Made by a program: the position numbers and the translations under genes. From the NCBI GenBank assembly GCA_036365515.1, contig CM070874.1, positions 50,102,583 through 50,166,582 of the forward strand: a stretch of 64,000 bases of DNA. The letters run 5' to 3'. This document shows positions 37,400 through 47,949 of this stretch, one piece after another (position 1 is the stretch's first letter; each line of letters starts with the position of its first letter). The DNA comes from Torymus aiolomorphi. Taxonomy: Eukaryota; Arthropoda; Insecta; Hymenoptera; Torymidae. The notes below the pieces were generated by a model that worked only from the letters and a program-made list of their open reading frames with translations, was not told the origin of the DNA and made no database searches.

Positions 37400-38576
37400 A
37401 ACGTTTAATACAAAAGTTGTAACTTGGAAAAAGAGCAATATAAAAGAGCCACAACCCCAGTCACAAAGTCTACTACGTACCATGTACGTAGGCCTTTGAT
37501 CGTTCAAGTTTGTACCCTTTCCATTTTGAGCCGACCAGTTTCGCAAAAACCGCGACAGTATAGGCATGCAGAAACAAAGGGTCGATGGACGAAAAAAGTG
37601 GCGTAGAAAAAGTAACGGAATTGAAGAAGCAGAGAATAATTATGGCAAGTGCGGAGTGCTGAGGAGGGGCGCGTCTCTGGTGCTTTACAAAACGGCTCTC
37701 CCTCAAGAGCCGTTGGATAGCAGCGGCAGCACTTCACGCGATCAAAGGAAGTTAATTATTCCAAGCAAATGGTGCCGACGCTGTCGTCTTTCTCGCTGTG
37801 CCGTCGACGTTTTCCCACCCTACTGCTGTATAAATTCTCTCGAACGCTCGCTCGCTATTACTCTTTCTTTTTCTTTCAATTCTCACGGCATCTGAGCGTG
37901 TAAAATTACTTTCTTTCAAAACCGATAATGACTTGAAAGTTCCGCACAGCTACGCGCGCTCGACATTCGTGTATACCTAGAGCTGACGCCGAAGAGTGTT
38001 CGAGTTCTCTTCCTCTCGTGCGGCACCATCATAGGAGCGGCAATCCCAATGTCTTCGTCTTTTAATTAAACACTTCGTTCTCTGGCGCAAGAGTTCGCCA
38101 TCTATTAAAACGACCGAGTGATATTACTTCGCCTGCCTCTCTTGTGCCCGATGACACTACAGTGGCGAGTGTAGAGGTAAGGAAAAAGAACCGTGGGAGG
38201 AGGAGGGGCGCCGGATGTAAACGCAGTTAGCGGAAAAAGTCTTTGACGGGCATTAAGTTAATGAGACAGCGGAGCCCGGATGTAGACGAAAATTGCGTTT
38301 AACGGGTACCGAGAGCGAGAACAGGGGCAAAGTACAGCAAAGGTCGAAGAGAAGGCAGAAGAGGCGAGGTGAGGGGCAATCGAGCGGTAATTATTGGTAA
38401 ATATTCCCGAGGACTGGAAATTTCAATGTTAACGAAAGAGTTTTAATTAATTTCACAAACTCTAGTCAACTGCGTGAATAGATACAAATAGCTTACCTAA
38501 TTACAAATGAATTCTGTATATTTAGTTTTTAAGTATACCATTAAGGTTAAGACATTATATTTAACAACACACAATA
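37400..38576. other. GC-richer patch without recognised gene
   Basis: Complexity and GC content are higher than in the flanks. CTGTATAAATTCTCTCG at about 37827 could be a TATA box, and GAGGTAAGG at about 38174 resembles a splice donor. The frame 37566-37895 has no known domain. This might be a promoter or first exon, or simply unique intergenic DNA. Confidence 0.3.
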
Positions 38577-38601
38577 GTATACACACACACCACACACACA
38601 C
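38577..38601. repeat. AC microsatellite, imperfect
   Basis: ACACACACAC, then CACACACACACAC. Confidence 0.9.
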
Positions 38602-39107
38602 AAAGGCAAGAACAAAATGTTGACTCGCAGATTGAGTTTTTGGTACGCCTTCTTCATGCACTACAATCAAAGTTAAGCCTAGAAAAGGAATATTATAACC
38701 ATATAAATATTTAAAAGCTTGATGTCATAGATACGATAAATTACTCACTTCTTTACGTTTAATATAAACATAAAAAAATATATAAAGTATAAAGGAATAC
38801 ATTTAGTCTTAAATTAAATTGCATATAATATTTAAAATTATAAGATTTTCAACAGTTCTTATTTTATGAATAAAGGAATACGCACACACGTGCAAATTCT
38901 GTTATAGTATAGTAGAATATTTTGGATATATTGTTCACAAAGTCATATAATAATTTATTTCATGTAAACATTTAAGCTCGTAATTTTTTGCAAACTGTCC
39001 ACGAAAGAATATCGCGATTTTTAGAATGGGCCGCAGCACGTAGTGCACGTAGAATCACCAACACACAATCGTTAGCAGAATAATTTTTCAAAAAGATAAT
39101 TCTTTTT

Positions 39108-39695
39108 TTTTTCTCCATTACCGCCGCAGCCTATTTGGGCCAGCTGGCGGGGGCATTCCACCACCTTGGTGTGGAAGTAGTGCCCAATCCTATGACCTCA
39201 CTATTTTCCCTCTCATATTAACCTACCTATTTCTTAACCCTCCTGGAAGACATTTCCGGTGAGGACATATTTCAGTCTCGCACCGTGTTGGTTAAACCAA
39301 CACTCTCTGCCCTCAGAGGGGCATCGGATCCGTCTTCCAGGGTAAGCCTCTCCGGAGAAGGTCCATATTTCAGGACCAGCTCCCCGCCGGTAAGGCCGGC
39401 GTTCCCTGCCTAGTGCATCGGATCGGCCTACCTACCTTATCGACCTTCCTTGTTCCCTACCACTGCTTCGCATTCGCCCAGGTTTGCGCCTGAAAGGCAA
39501 GGTAAACCTCGGGATTCCACTGAAGGGAAATCCCGGGGAAAAACCCGCCTTAAAGCCGCCGGTGTCATGGTATTTTTCCCGCCGAAAAACAGCTCGAAAA
39601 AAATCCCAGTGATCTCACCGGGAGTCGAACTCACGACCCCTGGAACGACGTTGTTTCCGTGACTAGCATGCTAACCACTGAGCCAACGTTGCTCC
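39108..39695 (-). mobile_element. tRNA-derived SINE with target-site duplication
   Basis: On the minus strand the element begins at 39695 with a tRNA-like head (box A TGGCTCAGTGGTTAG, box B GAGTTCGACTCC), continues with a long GC-rich body of about 490 bp and ends in an A-rich tail (plus-strand TCTTTTTTTTTTCTCC at 39101-39115). The flanks AAGATAATTCTTTTT (39093-39107) and AAGACAATTCTTTTT (39696-39710) form a 15-bp target duplication with one mismatch. SINEs are copied by LINE enzymes in trans, and the poly-A tail suggests a matching LINE partner. The body is longer than in most SINEs and its origin is not recognised. Confidence 0.85.
39602..39695 (-). promoter_or_regulatory. Internal pol III promoter (tRNA-like head) of the SINE
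   Basis: Box A TGGCTCAGTGG is perfect and lies about 10 bp from the 5' end. Box B GAGTTCGACTCC differs from GGTTCGANTCC by one base and lies about 45 bp downstream. This is the spacing of a tRNA gene. Confidence 0.8.
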
Positions 39696-39960
39696 AAGAC
39701 AATTCTTTTTATTTTCGTAATTAAATCATATAAAATAAACGAACATATTCTACTCTCAAAAATTTCTACATAATAATAAAATTTTAATAAAATTTCTACA
39801 TAATAATGTAGAAATTTTATTAAAATTTTAATTTTTTATTATCTTTTCCTAAAAGAGCAGGTTTTGGAACGATGAATAAAATTTTTAAAACCAAAAGTGT
39901 TCAGAAAATTATTTTATAAGACTTTTTAATTTTTCTGCGTTTAATGCGTATGAGTATATA

Positions 39961-41177
39961 GGCGGGGCATGGCGTGTCAGGTAGGTAAGTTTGGCACCCT
40001 CATATTTTTAATATTAATGAATGCAAAAAATGTAATTTTTACATAAACCTAATTAGATATGCTTTTAGAATTTTCCTCTATACTTTTGAGATTATAGATA
40101 ATGTTTAACATTTAATTTAATAAGATTGAAAATCGGTGCTTAGAAACAAGGTTGACTTCATTTTTAAGTCGCTTGGAGCAACGAGAAAATGATTTTTTTT
40201 CTAAATGAGACCAAACCTATTTGATAGTTTCAACTTTTATCTTTCAAGCCCTGTTTTTGTTTTTTTCAGAAAATCTTTATAAATAATATAATTAAAAAAT
40301 GAAAATGGTATTAAAATGGGGCATGACGTGGCACCCTGGCGGGGCACGCGTGGCACACTCGAGCGTATCAGTGCGCCGCGGCGGCCGCCGAGCGAAGTGA
40401 TGTAACCTACAAACCAAAAATGGAGCAAGATGGGTTAACAACTACGCAGTGAAATAATTTAGTTTTAAGTAGTTTTTAGTTTCAATTATTACATTAATAA
40501 GTAAATAACGATTATTTCGACTGCGTATTAAGTTATAGAGTAGAAAAAACAATGGTAAGGAAGGAATCAATTGTAGATACTCAAACTGCCTTTTTCAATG
40601 GTCAGATAGTTCAAATATGCTACATAGATGAAAATGATGCGAAATCTTTAAATTTAAACTTATTGTAATAATAATGATAATTTGTTAATCAAACAAAAGT
40701 ATTATGTTGTGATCATATTTTATAAGAAGGAATTTATAATATAAAATCATTTATTAAAATGTAATAATTTATTTTAAAATAAAAATTGTTATTTTTCTTA
40801 ATAAAAATAAAATTTTAAATTTTCAATAGACTGATTAATTATTTGATTTTTGAAAATTTTATTATGGCATAATTATTAAAGTATTAATTACTGGAAAAAA
40901 GAATTGAAAAATACCTATAGTAAAATATTAAATTTGACCGTGCCATGCGTGCCCCGTCGGGTGCCACAATCCACCCGCCGGTGGGGCACGTAGAGCATTT
41001 TTTTCAGAATTTCTTTTCTGTACTTTATCAATAATTAAAAGAAAATGAAAAAAAAGTTAATAGTTTAGTTTATTTTATTTTTTTCTGATCTAATTATTCC
41101 GTTTTTGTACATTTTGAAATAATACACGGTTTAGTTGTTATTTTTAATCAAAGTTAGGGTGTCACACGTGCCCCGCC
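39961..41177. mobile_element. Inverted-repeat element with GGCGGGGCA ends
   Basis: The left GGCGGGGCATGGCGTGTCAG is mirrored imperfectly by TGACACGTGCCCCGCC (strand-flipped) at 41158-41177. A second pair, GGGGCATGACGTGGCACCC (40317-40335) and GGGTGCCACAATCC, then CGGTGGGGCACG (40958-40990), lies inside. The GC-rich ends contrast with an AT-rich interior. No coherent transposase is seen, only one possible copia-like scrap near 40585. Confidence 0.5.
40561..40668 (+). pseudogene. Possible copia RT scrap
   Basis: One frame reads KESIVDTQTAFFNGQIVQIC before a stop. D-x-x-T-A-F-x-N-G resembles the start of copia reverse transcriptase. The stretch is only about 30 codons with nothing recognisable on either side, so chance similarity is possible. 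Confidence 0.3.
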
Positions 41178-41360
41178 CTCCCCTATGTGTGTGTGTGAAT
41201 ATGTCTGCGTGTGTCTACAGACAGATTTTGGGTTCTATTAGGACGATGTTAACTAGAGATTATTTTTTATATTTTTGTTTACTTATTTTGGAATAATATT
41301 TTCTTTTTGTTAAATTTTAATTTCTCTTGTTGGTAACGATTATTGAATTGTTAGTATTTA

Positions 41361-41467
41361 GGGTAACTGTCCCGATTTGTGTGCCTGAGTCTATTTGTGT
41401 GTTTAATATGCATATTATATGCTAAGTACACAAATATGATCAGGCACACAAATTGGGACACTTACCC
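41361..41467. mobile_element. TA-flanked 107-bp palindromic MITE
   Basis: It starts GGGTAACTGTCCCGATTTGT and ends ACAAATTGGGACACTTACCC, with TA on both sides. It is almost entirely self-complementary and resembles the ends of the element at 50822-51702 (GGGGACACTGTGGTAAAA). Confidence 0.85.
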
Positions 41468-41480
41468 TAATATTTTTATT

Positions 41481-42511
41481 TTGCTTCCTCATAGAGGCAG
41501 CTTTGGAATGGCGAAAGAAAGTATCGAAACAAAAAATGTTCAAAAATATGTTTTACACCGTTTAACACACCCATCGACTCAGAAAAATTCGCGCGCGCGC
41601 GTGTGTATGATGTGTGCGCGCGCACAGACGATATCTCGAGAACGTTTTGATCAATTTTGGTCGGACAAGGTTTATTTTCTTTGTTTTGATACAGATTTTT
41701 AAATCCATAAATTATTTAAGTTATGCATTGATTTTCTTTTATTTTATAGATAAATTTAAAATTTCATCGTTACAACGCTTACTCTTCGAAAACGCAAAAT
41801 CAGCCAGCACCCAGCCGACTGTGTCACCACACGCGCTTGTAACCTAGCCCTTGAGCGTGCTTCTTTGAGAAGTGTTTTCTCAACTTTGAGGGCGTTTCTT
41901 TTGAAGCAAGTCGTGCTCTTGGACAAGTCCTCAACACTAAAATCCGATTATCCGCATTTTTAAATGAAAGTAGACATATTGCTGCTGCTTCTCCCTCCGT
42001 GCACAGGTGTAGCTTTCGGATCTGCGCTACCACGTAAAATGAACTTTATACAGAGACGCCGGTGGGAAGAAAGGAAACAGAGAGGGAGAGAAAGAGGAAA
42101 TCGATGGAGAGAGGAGCGGAGGAGCGTATCTTGGTAGCATGGCGCGGTCCAACTAACCCAATTTTTTAGCGGATGTGCATGCGCGAGTCTTCCTTCTTTT
42201 TGCCTCGCTTGGCTCAGCTATTGCAAAATTTACGATCCGGCGAAACTTCGAAAGTTCGCAAAGTTATACACAGAGTAATAATATATGTATATAAAAGGCG
42301 ATAGAGTTGAAATTAGATTACGTAAGAAAGTATTCTTTTGAACAAAAAAAGTTATTTTAATAAATTATGTTACAATGTTAATTTTCATATGAATATTTTA
42401 AGGGAATCATTAGCGTAAACTTTTATTAATACCAAAATGGGGTTATAAATAAAGCAATAGTAGTAAACAGTATAAATTGATCGTTCCAAAGCTTTCTCTT
42501 TGAGAAAGAAA
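41481..42511. mobile_element. GCTTCCTC-family element, copy 3
   Basis: The left end TTGCTTCCTCATAGAGGCAG and the right end CAAAGCTTTCTCTTTGAGAA agree with the 8976-10203 element. The interior again has a TG/CG-rich tract (41592-41626) followed by ATCTCGAGAACG and GGTCGGACAAGG. The middle (41830-42260) is GC-richer and unrelated to the first copy, so it may be inserted DNA. Confidence 0.6.
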
Positions 42512-42902
42512 AGAGCGCAGAGAACAAAACTGTTTATGATTCATAATGTATAAATAGGTTTATTACGTTTAAAGTTAGAAGTTTTTAATCAAATATTTAC
42601 TTCTTAGATGAACAATCATTTTTATTAAAATATATTCCACACGTTTGTTCATTAAAAGCAGCTTCCAAATAACTTAATCTCTATGTTGAGAGAAGTATTG
42701 GAAGTTATTAATTTAACGTTTTATGTTGAGACATAAAACGTTAGTAAAAAATGAAAATGTAAAAGTAAAATACTTCTAATATATACACTGTTAAAAGGAT
42801 TTGCATTAAATTTAATGAACATGTAAATGAAGCAAATTTCAAGTATGTAAATTAAAACCAAATTAATGAAATTACCTGAAAATAAATGTACAAATAACTG
42901 AA

Positions 42903-43215
42903 AATTAATACAAATCTGCATTACAATTAAGGCAAATCTGCATTATAATTAATGCAAGTTTGCATTAAAATTAATGCAGATCTGCATTACAATTAATCCA
43001 TATCTGCATTACAATTAATGCAAATCAGCATTACAATTAATGCAAACCTGCATTACAATGTATGAAAAATTGATGGAAATCTGCATTGTAATTAATGAAA
43101 ATCCGCATTACAATTAATGCAAGTTTGCATTAAAATTTATGCAAATTTACATTATAATTAATGCAAATCTGCATTACATTTAATGCAAATCTGCATTACA
43201 ATTTATGCAAATCTG
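42903..43215. repeat. Tandem array of ~22-bp unit with ATGCAAAT motifs
   Basis: Degenerate units of the type AATGCAAATCTGCATTACAATT recur about 13 times. Each unit is partly palindromic (TGCATT against AATGCA). ATGCAAAT, the octamer bound by POU proteins in animals, appears several times. This may be a simple consequence of the unit sequence. Confidence 0.85.
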
Positions 43216-43654
43216 TAATGTACTGTAAATGTACTGGAAAATTTCATCGCTGCACATTAAAAAAAATTCCGTAAACTGGAATTTCAATTGAATGCATATT
43301 TGAAATTTCTAGCAAAAGACGTTATACTAATAAAATTTTACTTGAAAACATTATTTACTTTGTTGAAAAATATTTTTTTTCTTTTTATTCAACAAATTAT
43401 TTTTTTATTTTGCGAAAATAAAAAATTTTTAGAAAATGTAATAGTGCTACACAGTTTGTAGTGGAACTTATTTATTTTGATTCAAATTTTATTATATATT
43501 TTGCTTACCTCACTTTTTTTAATTCCAGCAACAATGTTAATTTATGCATATAACTTTTTAATATTATAAATTTTCGCATTTTCATTAAAGAACTTGTAAC
43601 TTTTAATTAATCGCATTTTTATTATCGCAGAAAAAAAACTTACATAAAATTTTC

Positions 43655-43735
43655 GACCTAACCGGGAATCGAACCCGCAAACCTTGGGTTACTACGCACG
43701 CACGCTATCCGTTACGCTATCGCTCGCTTGAAGAA
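43655..43735 (-). ncRNA. tRNA-like module inside the 4-kb element
   Basis: On the minus strand TAGCGTAACGG fits box A and GGGTTCGATTCCCG fits box B exactly, with tRNA-like spacing. The T stem forms (CGGG with CCCG), while the anticodon stem is not clear. It is followed by TCGAAAATTTT, as is the module at 27127, which suggests similar capture or descent. Confidence 0.65.
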
Positions 43736-43869
43736 GTTTGACATTTTCATCTACATAAGGTGCATTATCCATATTAATACAATTGATATTACATTTTGAC
43801 TAACTAAAATATTAATGGCTTTTAAGAATTATTTATTTAAACAATATTTTAAGTAAACGAGTTCGATTT

Positions 43870-44540
43870 TATGTAAACTTAATTAAATTGATGTGAAATA
43901 CCGACATAATTTTTGAACGTGTATATCTTATGCAAATACTAATAGAATTACTCAAAAAAATTTAAGAGTATAGTATTTACATATATGGAGCGCCTGACAA
44001 TCCTGTTTTTCAAAAAAAAAAAAAAAAATACTTAGAAATTATTTAATTAAATAAAAACCGCAATGCCGGTAAGTAGGAATCTGCATTTGTATAATTTTGA
44101 TCTAGTTTTTAAACGAGCATCTCTGATGGAAATGCTAATAAAATCACTCAAAAAAATTTCTGAGCATAGTATTTACATATACGGAGCGCTTGACAAAATT
44201 GTTTTTCTAGATAAACGTCTGAATATTAATTTCATTATTTAATAAATTAACTTTTCAAACATTGATTTGGCAAAACACAATTTTCACGCCCTCCAAACAT
44301 ACAAATACTATACTCAAAAAATTTTTTCGAGCGATTCTATTAGTACTGTCATGAGATATACTCTTTGAAAAAATTGGATCAAAATGACAAAAATGCAGAT
44401 TCCTACTTATTGACATTACAATTTTTATTTAATTAAAAAATTCCAAAACATTTATTTGGAAAAACACAATTTTCACGCCTTTCGTACATGTAAATACTAT
44501 ACTCAGAATTTTTCTGAAGCGATTCTATTAGTACTGTCAT
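43870..44540. repeat. Two pairs of inverted blocks
   Basis: The block with ACTCAAAAAAATTTAAGAGT, then TAGTATTTACATATATGGAG (43950-43995), recurs directly at 44145-44195. It is inverted at 44280-44360 and 44465-44550 (AATACTATACTCA, then GCGATTCTATTAGTACTGTC). Together they form a four-part palindrome. Confidence 0.7.
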
Positions 44541-45037
44541 GAGATTTTCTTAAAATAAATTTAAACTAGATGCGATAAAAAATTTCTTTTTGATACTAAA
44601 ATTTAAGGCATACTTAATTGTAATTCAATGTAAATATTCATTAAAGTTAACACATTTCCTGTAAAAAGTATATAAATTTTATGTAGATGCATTAAATTTG
44701 TCTTGCTTTAACAGTAATCTCTTTATGCCCTTGCATAGTAGTATTTATGAAAATGTTTATAAAATTAAAAGAACAATAACTTAAATGTAATTCTCAGTAC
44801 TGGAATAGACTTTCTTGTTATATGTCATGAAATTTCATGTAAAATTAGTTAAATTTTTAATATCATCACATTAATTTTAATGCACGTGAACTGTATTATT
44901 TATGCGGATGCCCTGGTAGAAAATAACCCAACCAAAATGGCTTAACTGCAAATGTTGGCTAATCTTTTTGGCCAACGAATAACAAAAATATTAACGAACG
45001 GTTGGCCAGTGGATGGTGAACTATCGATAATTAAAAG

Positions 45038-45957
45038 CATCGAATGCGTGGACTAGGTCTTTGGGGTGGCCGATGATGGACTCTTATAGGTGGTGCGCTC
45101 CGTAGTTTTATGCGTTAAGATCTCAGGGTGAATCTAATACGTGGCCCAGGTGTTCAGGGTAGCCGATGACGATGTATAGGTGGTGCACTCCGTAGTTTTT
45201 TGCATCTAGGTGTCGGAATGCATTCTATGTGTGGTCTAAGTAGTCTGTGTAGCCGATGACTGAGTCTAGGTGGTGCGCACCGTAGGTTTGTAGCTCTAGG
45301 TGTTGGAACTTATCGAATGCGTCGTCTAGCTGTTCTGGGTGACCGATTACGGAGTCTTGGTAGTGCGCACCGTAGGTTTTTGGCTGTAGGTGTTGGATCT
45401 CATCGAATGCGTCTTTTAGGTGTTTGGGGTAGCCGATGACGATGTCTAGGTAGTGCGCTCCGTAGTTTTTTTGCATTTAGGTGTTGGAACACATCGAATG
45501 CGTGGTCTAGGTCTTTGGGGTAGCCAATTACGGAGTCTAGGTGGTGCGCACCGTAGGTTCTTGGCTGTAGGTGTTGGATCTTATCGAATACGTGGCCCAG
45601 GTGTTCGGGGTAGCCGAAAACGATGTCTAGGTGGTGCGCTCCGTAGTTTTTTGCATCTAGGTGCTGGAACACATCGAATGCGCGGTCTAGGTCTTTGGGA
45701 TAGCCGATTACGGAGTCTAGGTGGTGCGCACCGTAGGTTCTTGGCTACAGGTGTTGGATCTTATCGAATACGTGGCCCAGGTGCTCGGGTAGCCGAAAAC
45801 GATGTCTAGGTGGTGCGCTCCGTAGTTCTTTGCATCTAGGTGTTGGAACACATCGAATGCGTGGTCTAGGTCTTTGGAAGGGCTGATCATGCATTTAGGT
45901 GGTGCGCTCTATAGTTTTTTGGCTCCAGGTGTTGGAATACATCGCAAACGTGGTGGA
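45038..45957 (-). repeat. 90-bp minisatellite that keeps a 30-residue repeat open
   Basis: About ten units start at roughly 45038, 45130, 45221, 45309, 45399, 45489, 45579, 45669, 45759 and 45848, with a partial unit at the end. Units 6 to 10 alternate in two types (ATCGAATGCG, then GGTCTAGG, against ATCGAATACG, then GGCCCAGG), giving a 180-bp higher-order unit. Read on the minus strand, each unit encodes 30 residues of the form FQHLxxxxYGAHHLDSVIGY, then Pxx, then LDHAFD. Frames 45225-45476 and 45400-45672 carry three and two repeats. An extra T in a T-run separates them. The protein family is not recognised, and the plus strand is also open over part of the array. Confidence 0.85.
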
Positions 45958-46079
45958 CGAGGAAAACTACGGAGAGCATTACCTAGACTAAACCTTTGCG
46001 ATTTGGTGAACGGATGGTGAACGGTTGGTTAGCATTTCTATCAGGGTGGTAAAGAAATTCCATTCCATGGATCGCTAGT

Positions 46080-46510
46080 CAAATGTAGTGCTCAGAACTG
46101 GAATATCCTTTTTCATTTTGTCATAAAATTTCATGTAAAGTTTATTAAATTTTTAATATCATCACATTAATTTTAATGCACGTGAACTATATTATTTATG
46201 CGAATGTGAATGAAATTCAATGGATCGTTACTCAAATTTAATGCTCAGTACTGGAAAAGCCTTTTTCATTTTATGTCATGAAATTTCATGTGAAGTTTAT
46301 TAAATTTGTTTCATATTCACATTAATTTTAATGCACGTGAACCGCATGATTTGTGTTTATGTACATGAAGTTTAAAGCATGGTACTTTAAATTTAATGAA
46401 CATTAGTTGATTTAATTATTCGTATAATGTAATGAAATATTATGAAATGTAATTAAATTTCGTTATCGTCAACATTAATTTTAATGCACGTGAACTGTAA
46501 TTTTTATCAT
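46080..46510. repeat. Direct repeats around TTTTAATGCACGTGAAC
   Basis: Two full copies (46085-46200 and 46215-46335) and a partial one (46440-46510) share ATTTCATGT, then TCACATTAATTTTAATGCAC, then GTGAAC. A further copy lies at 44790-44910, on the other side of the minisatellite. Confidence 0.75.
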
Positions 46511-47344
46511 CATGTTCATTAAACTTTGTGCATAAGACATTAATTTTAATTTACACTCGTAATTTTCATGCAATACAGATATTTCATGTACTCGTACAAT
46601 AATTTCTATGTACAGGTACAATCATTTTAATGTACTTTCATTAATATTGTATGGATTTACATTAATTTTATGGTAGATGTGCATAAAATGATATTTAAGT
46701 TACAAATTCATGAAAATTAATGCACGAGTGTACATTAAAGGTGCATTAAATTTAATGATATTTTTAACAGTGTACTTTAAATGAGTGTTATTGTATATAA
46801 AATTAAAATCGTTTGAAAATATTAATAAAATAAAAAAAATGTATTTGATTATAAATTAGAATTAAGGTAGTTGTATCCCAAGGTACAGACCTTTTGGAAA
46901 ATAATTCTTATTTTTGTTTGTGGGATCGCCCACCAGTAACATATCAGCGGGCTAGGCTTTATCCAAGGCTGCAAGTAGGAGGGGTTAAAATCTTGCAACA
47001 TACGCAGAAGGCGACCGCCTGGATACTTGGACCATCCCAGGATCCGGCAGTCGTCCTCGGGTGACTGGACGGTTACAACTCCTCCTTGAAAGCAAGCACC
47101 TAGTGTATCATAAAAACACCAGCCAGGGAGGCAGAAGCGGGTGCTTCTCGTTAGAGATAATAATACCCGGTTCCCAGGCTAGGGCGCTAGTGGTACTAGA
47201 CAACAGGCCGTGCTAGGAACTGAACAGTCATCTTTAAGGCAGCTACTCGGGATCCACACCGGCCTGAGGAAAAGGAAGAGGGTGGTATGGAGAAGTCGAT
47301 GTAATGGTGCCTCCGTACCTTCAATTCATGTAGGTTAAATTGAT

Positions 47345-47448
47345 TGCGATGTACGCTGGCATCGCGCTAATCCAAAAACCATGGGTAGTGAGAGCTGCAA
47401 TCAAGAGACTGGGAGGTGCCTTATTTTTCTGGGACCCCGAGTGGGACT
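47345..47448 (+). pseudogene. LINE endonuclease, N-terminal part
   Basis: The frame reads AGIALIQKPWVVRAAIKRLG, then GALFFWDPEWD, up to the insertion. In R1- and Jockey-type EEP endonucleases the block is DIALIQEPWV, in which the glutamate is a metal ligand. Here it is lysine, so the copy lost a catalytic residue as well as continuity. The element at 47449 follows immediately. Confidence 0.8.
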
Positions 47449-47934
47449 AGATATATCGAAAAGCTTACAGTTAAAATCTTTATCCATTTATTAGCAAAAA
47501 TACACTGATCATACTGCATTTAAAAATGAAAGCACAATATTAACATCATGCAATAACACAAAAATATATCTATAGAATAAACTAATTTCATACGGCTATA
47601 ATTATAGAAAATACATAGTACGAAAGGCACACTTATATATAATACATAAGACAAATGGAACGAATGTAGAGAATGATGTACACTAATATAGAAAAAAACT
47701 ACAGTTTCTTCTACATATATGGCATTTGTCTTATGTATTTTCTATAAATGCGTATGTCGTACTATGTATTTTCTGTAATTGTGGTAGTATGAAATTAGTT
47801 TATTCTGCAGATATATTTCTGTATTTGTACTCTTGCTGTATGACAAGCGTGTTTCTGCTAATGGGTCAAGCGTGTTCTATTTTTTATTTCCTAAAGGATT
47901 TCCGAAAGACTTCTATCAGCTTTTCTATATATCC
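47449..47934. mobile_element. Palindromic element AGATATATCG, copy 1
   Basis: The left end AGATATATCGAAAAGC and the right end GCTTTTCTATATATCC are inverted, and GGGACT/AGTCCC just outside also pair. The interior shares TCTGCAGATATATTT and TGTATTTTCTATAAA with the element at 58099-58468. It interrupts the LINE endonuclease frame. Confidence 0.7.
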
Positions 47935-47949
47935 AGTCCCAGCCGGAGC

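Larger units (their letters stand above)
42786..46772. mobile_element. 4-kb TA-flanked element with CACTGTTAAAA ends
   Basis: The left end CACTGTTAAAAGGATTTGCA is mirrored by ATGATATTTTTAACAGTG at the right, TGCATTAAATTTAATG follows at both ends, and TA flanks both (42784-42785 and 46773-46774). Inside are an AT-rich tandem array, a tRNA-like module, two pairs of inverted blocks (43900-44530), three copies of a block around TTTTAATGCACGTGAAC (44810-44910 and 46080-46510), and a 90-bp minisatellite. No transposase is recognised. The size and internal repeats suggest a non-autonomous element that gained material. Confidence 0.7.

Noticed and set aside
39437..39662. Opposed frames of 65 and 70 residues
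   Set aside because: They lie in the GC-rich body of the SINE and in its tRNA-like head.
42903..43215. CRISPR array
   Set aside because: The units are contiguous and degenerate, without unique spacers, and the context is eukaryotic.
45453..45809. 118-residue plus-strand frame in the minisatellite
   Set aside because: The 90-bp period keeps any stop-free frame open. The plus-strand peptide is Arg/Gly-rich and less coherent than the minus-strand repeat.
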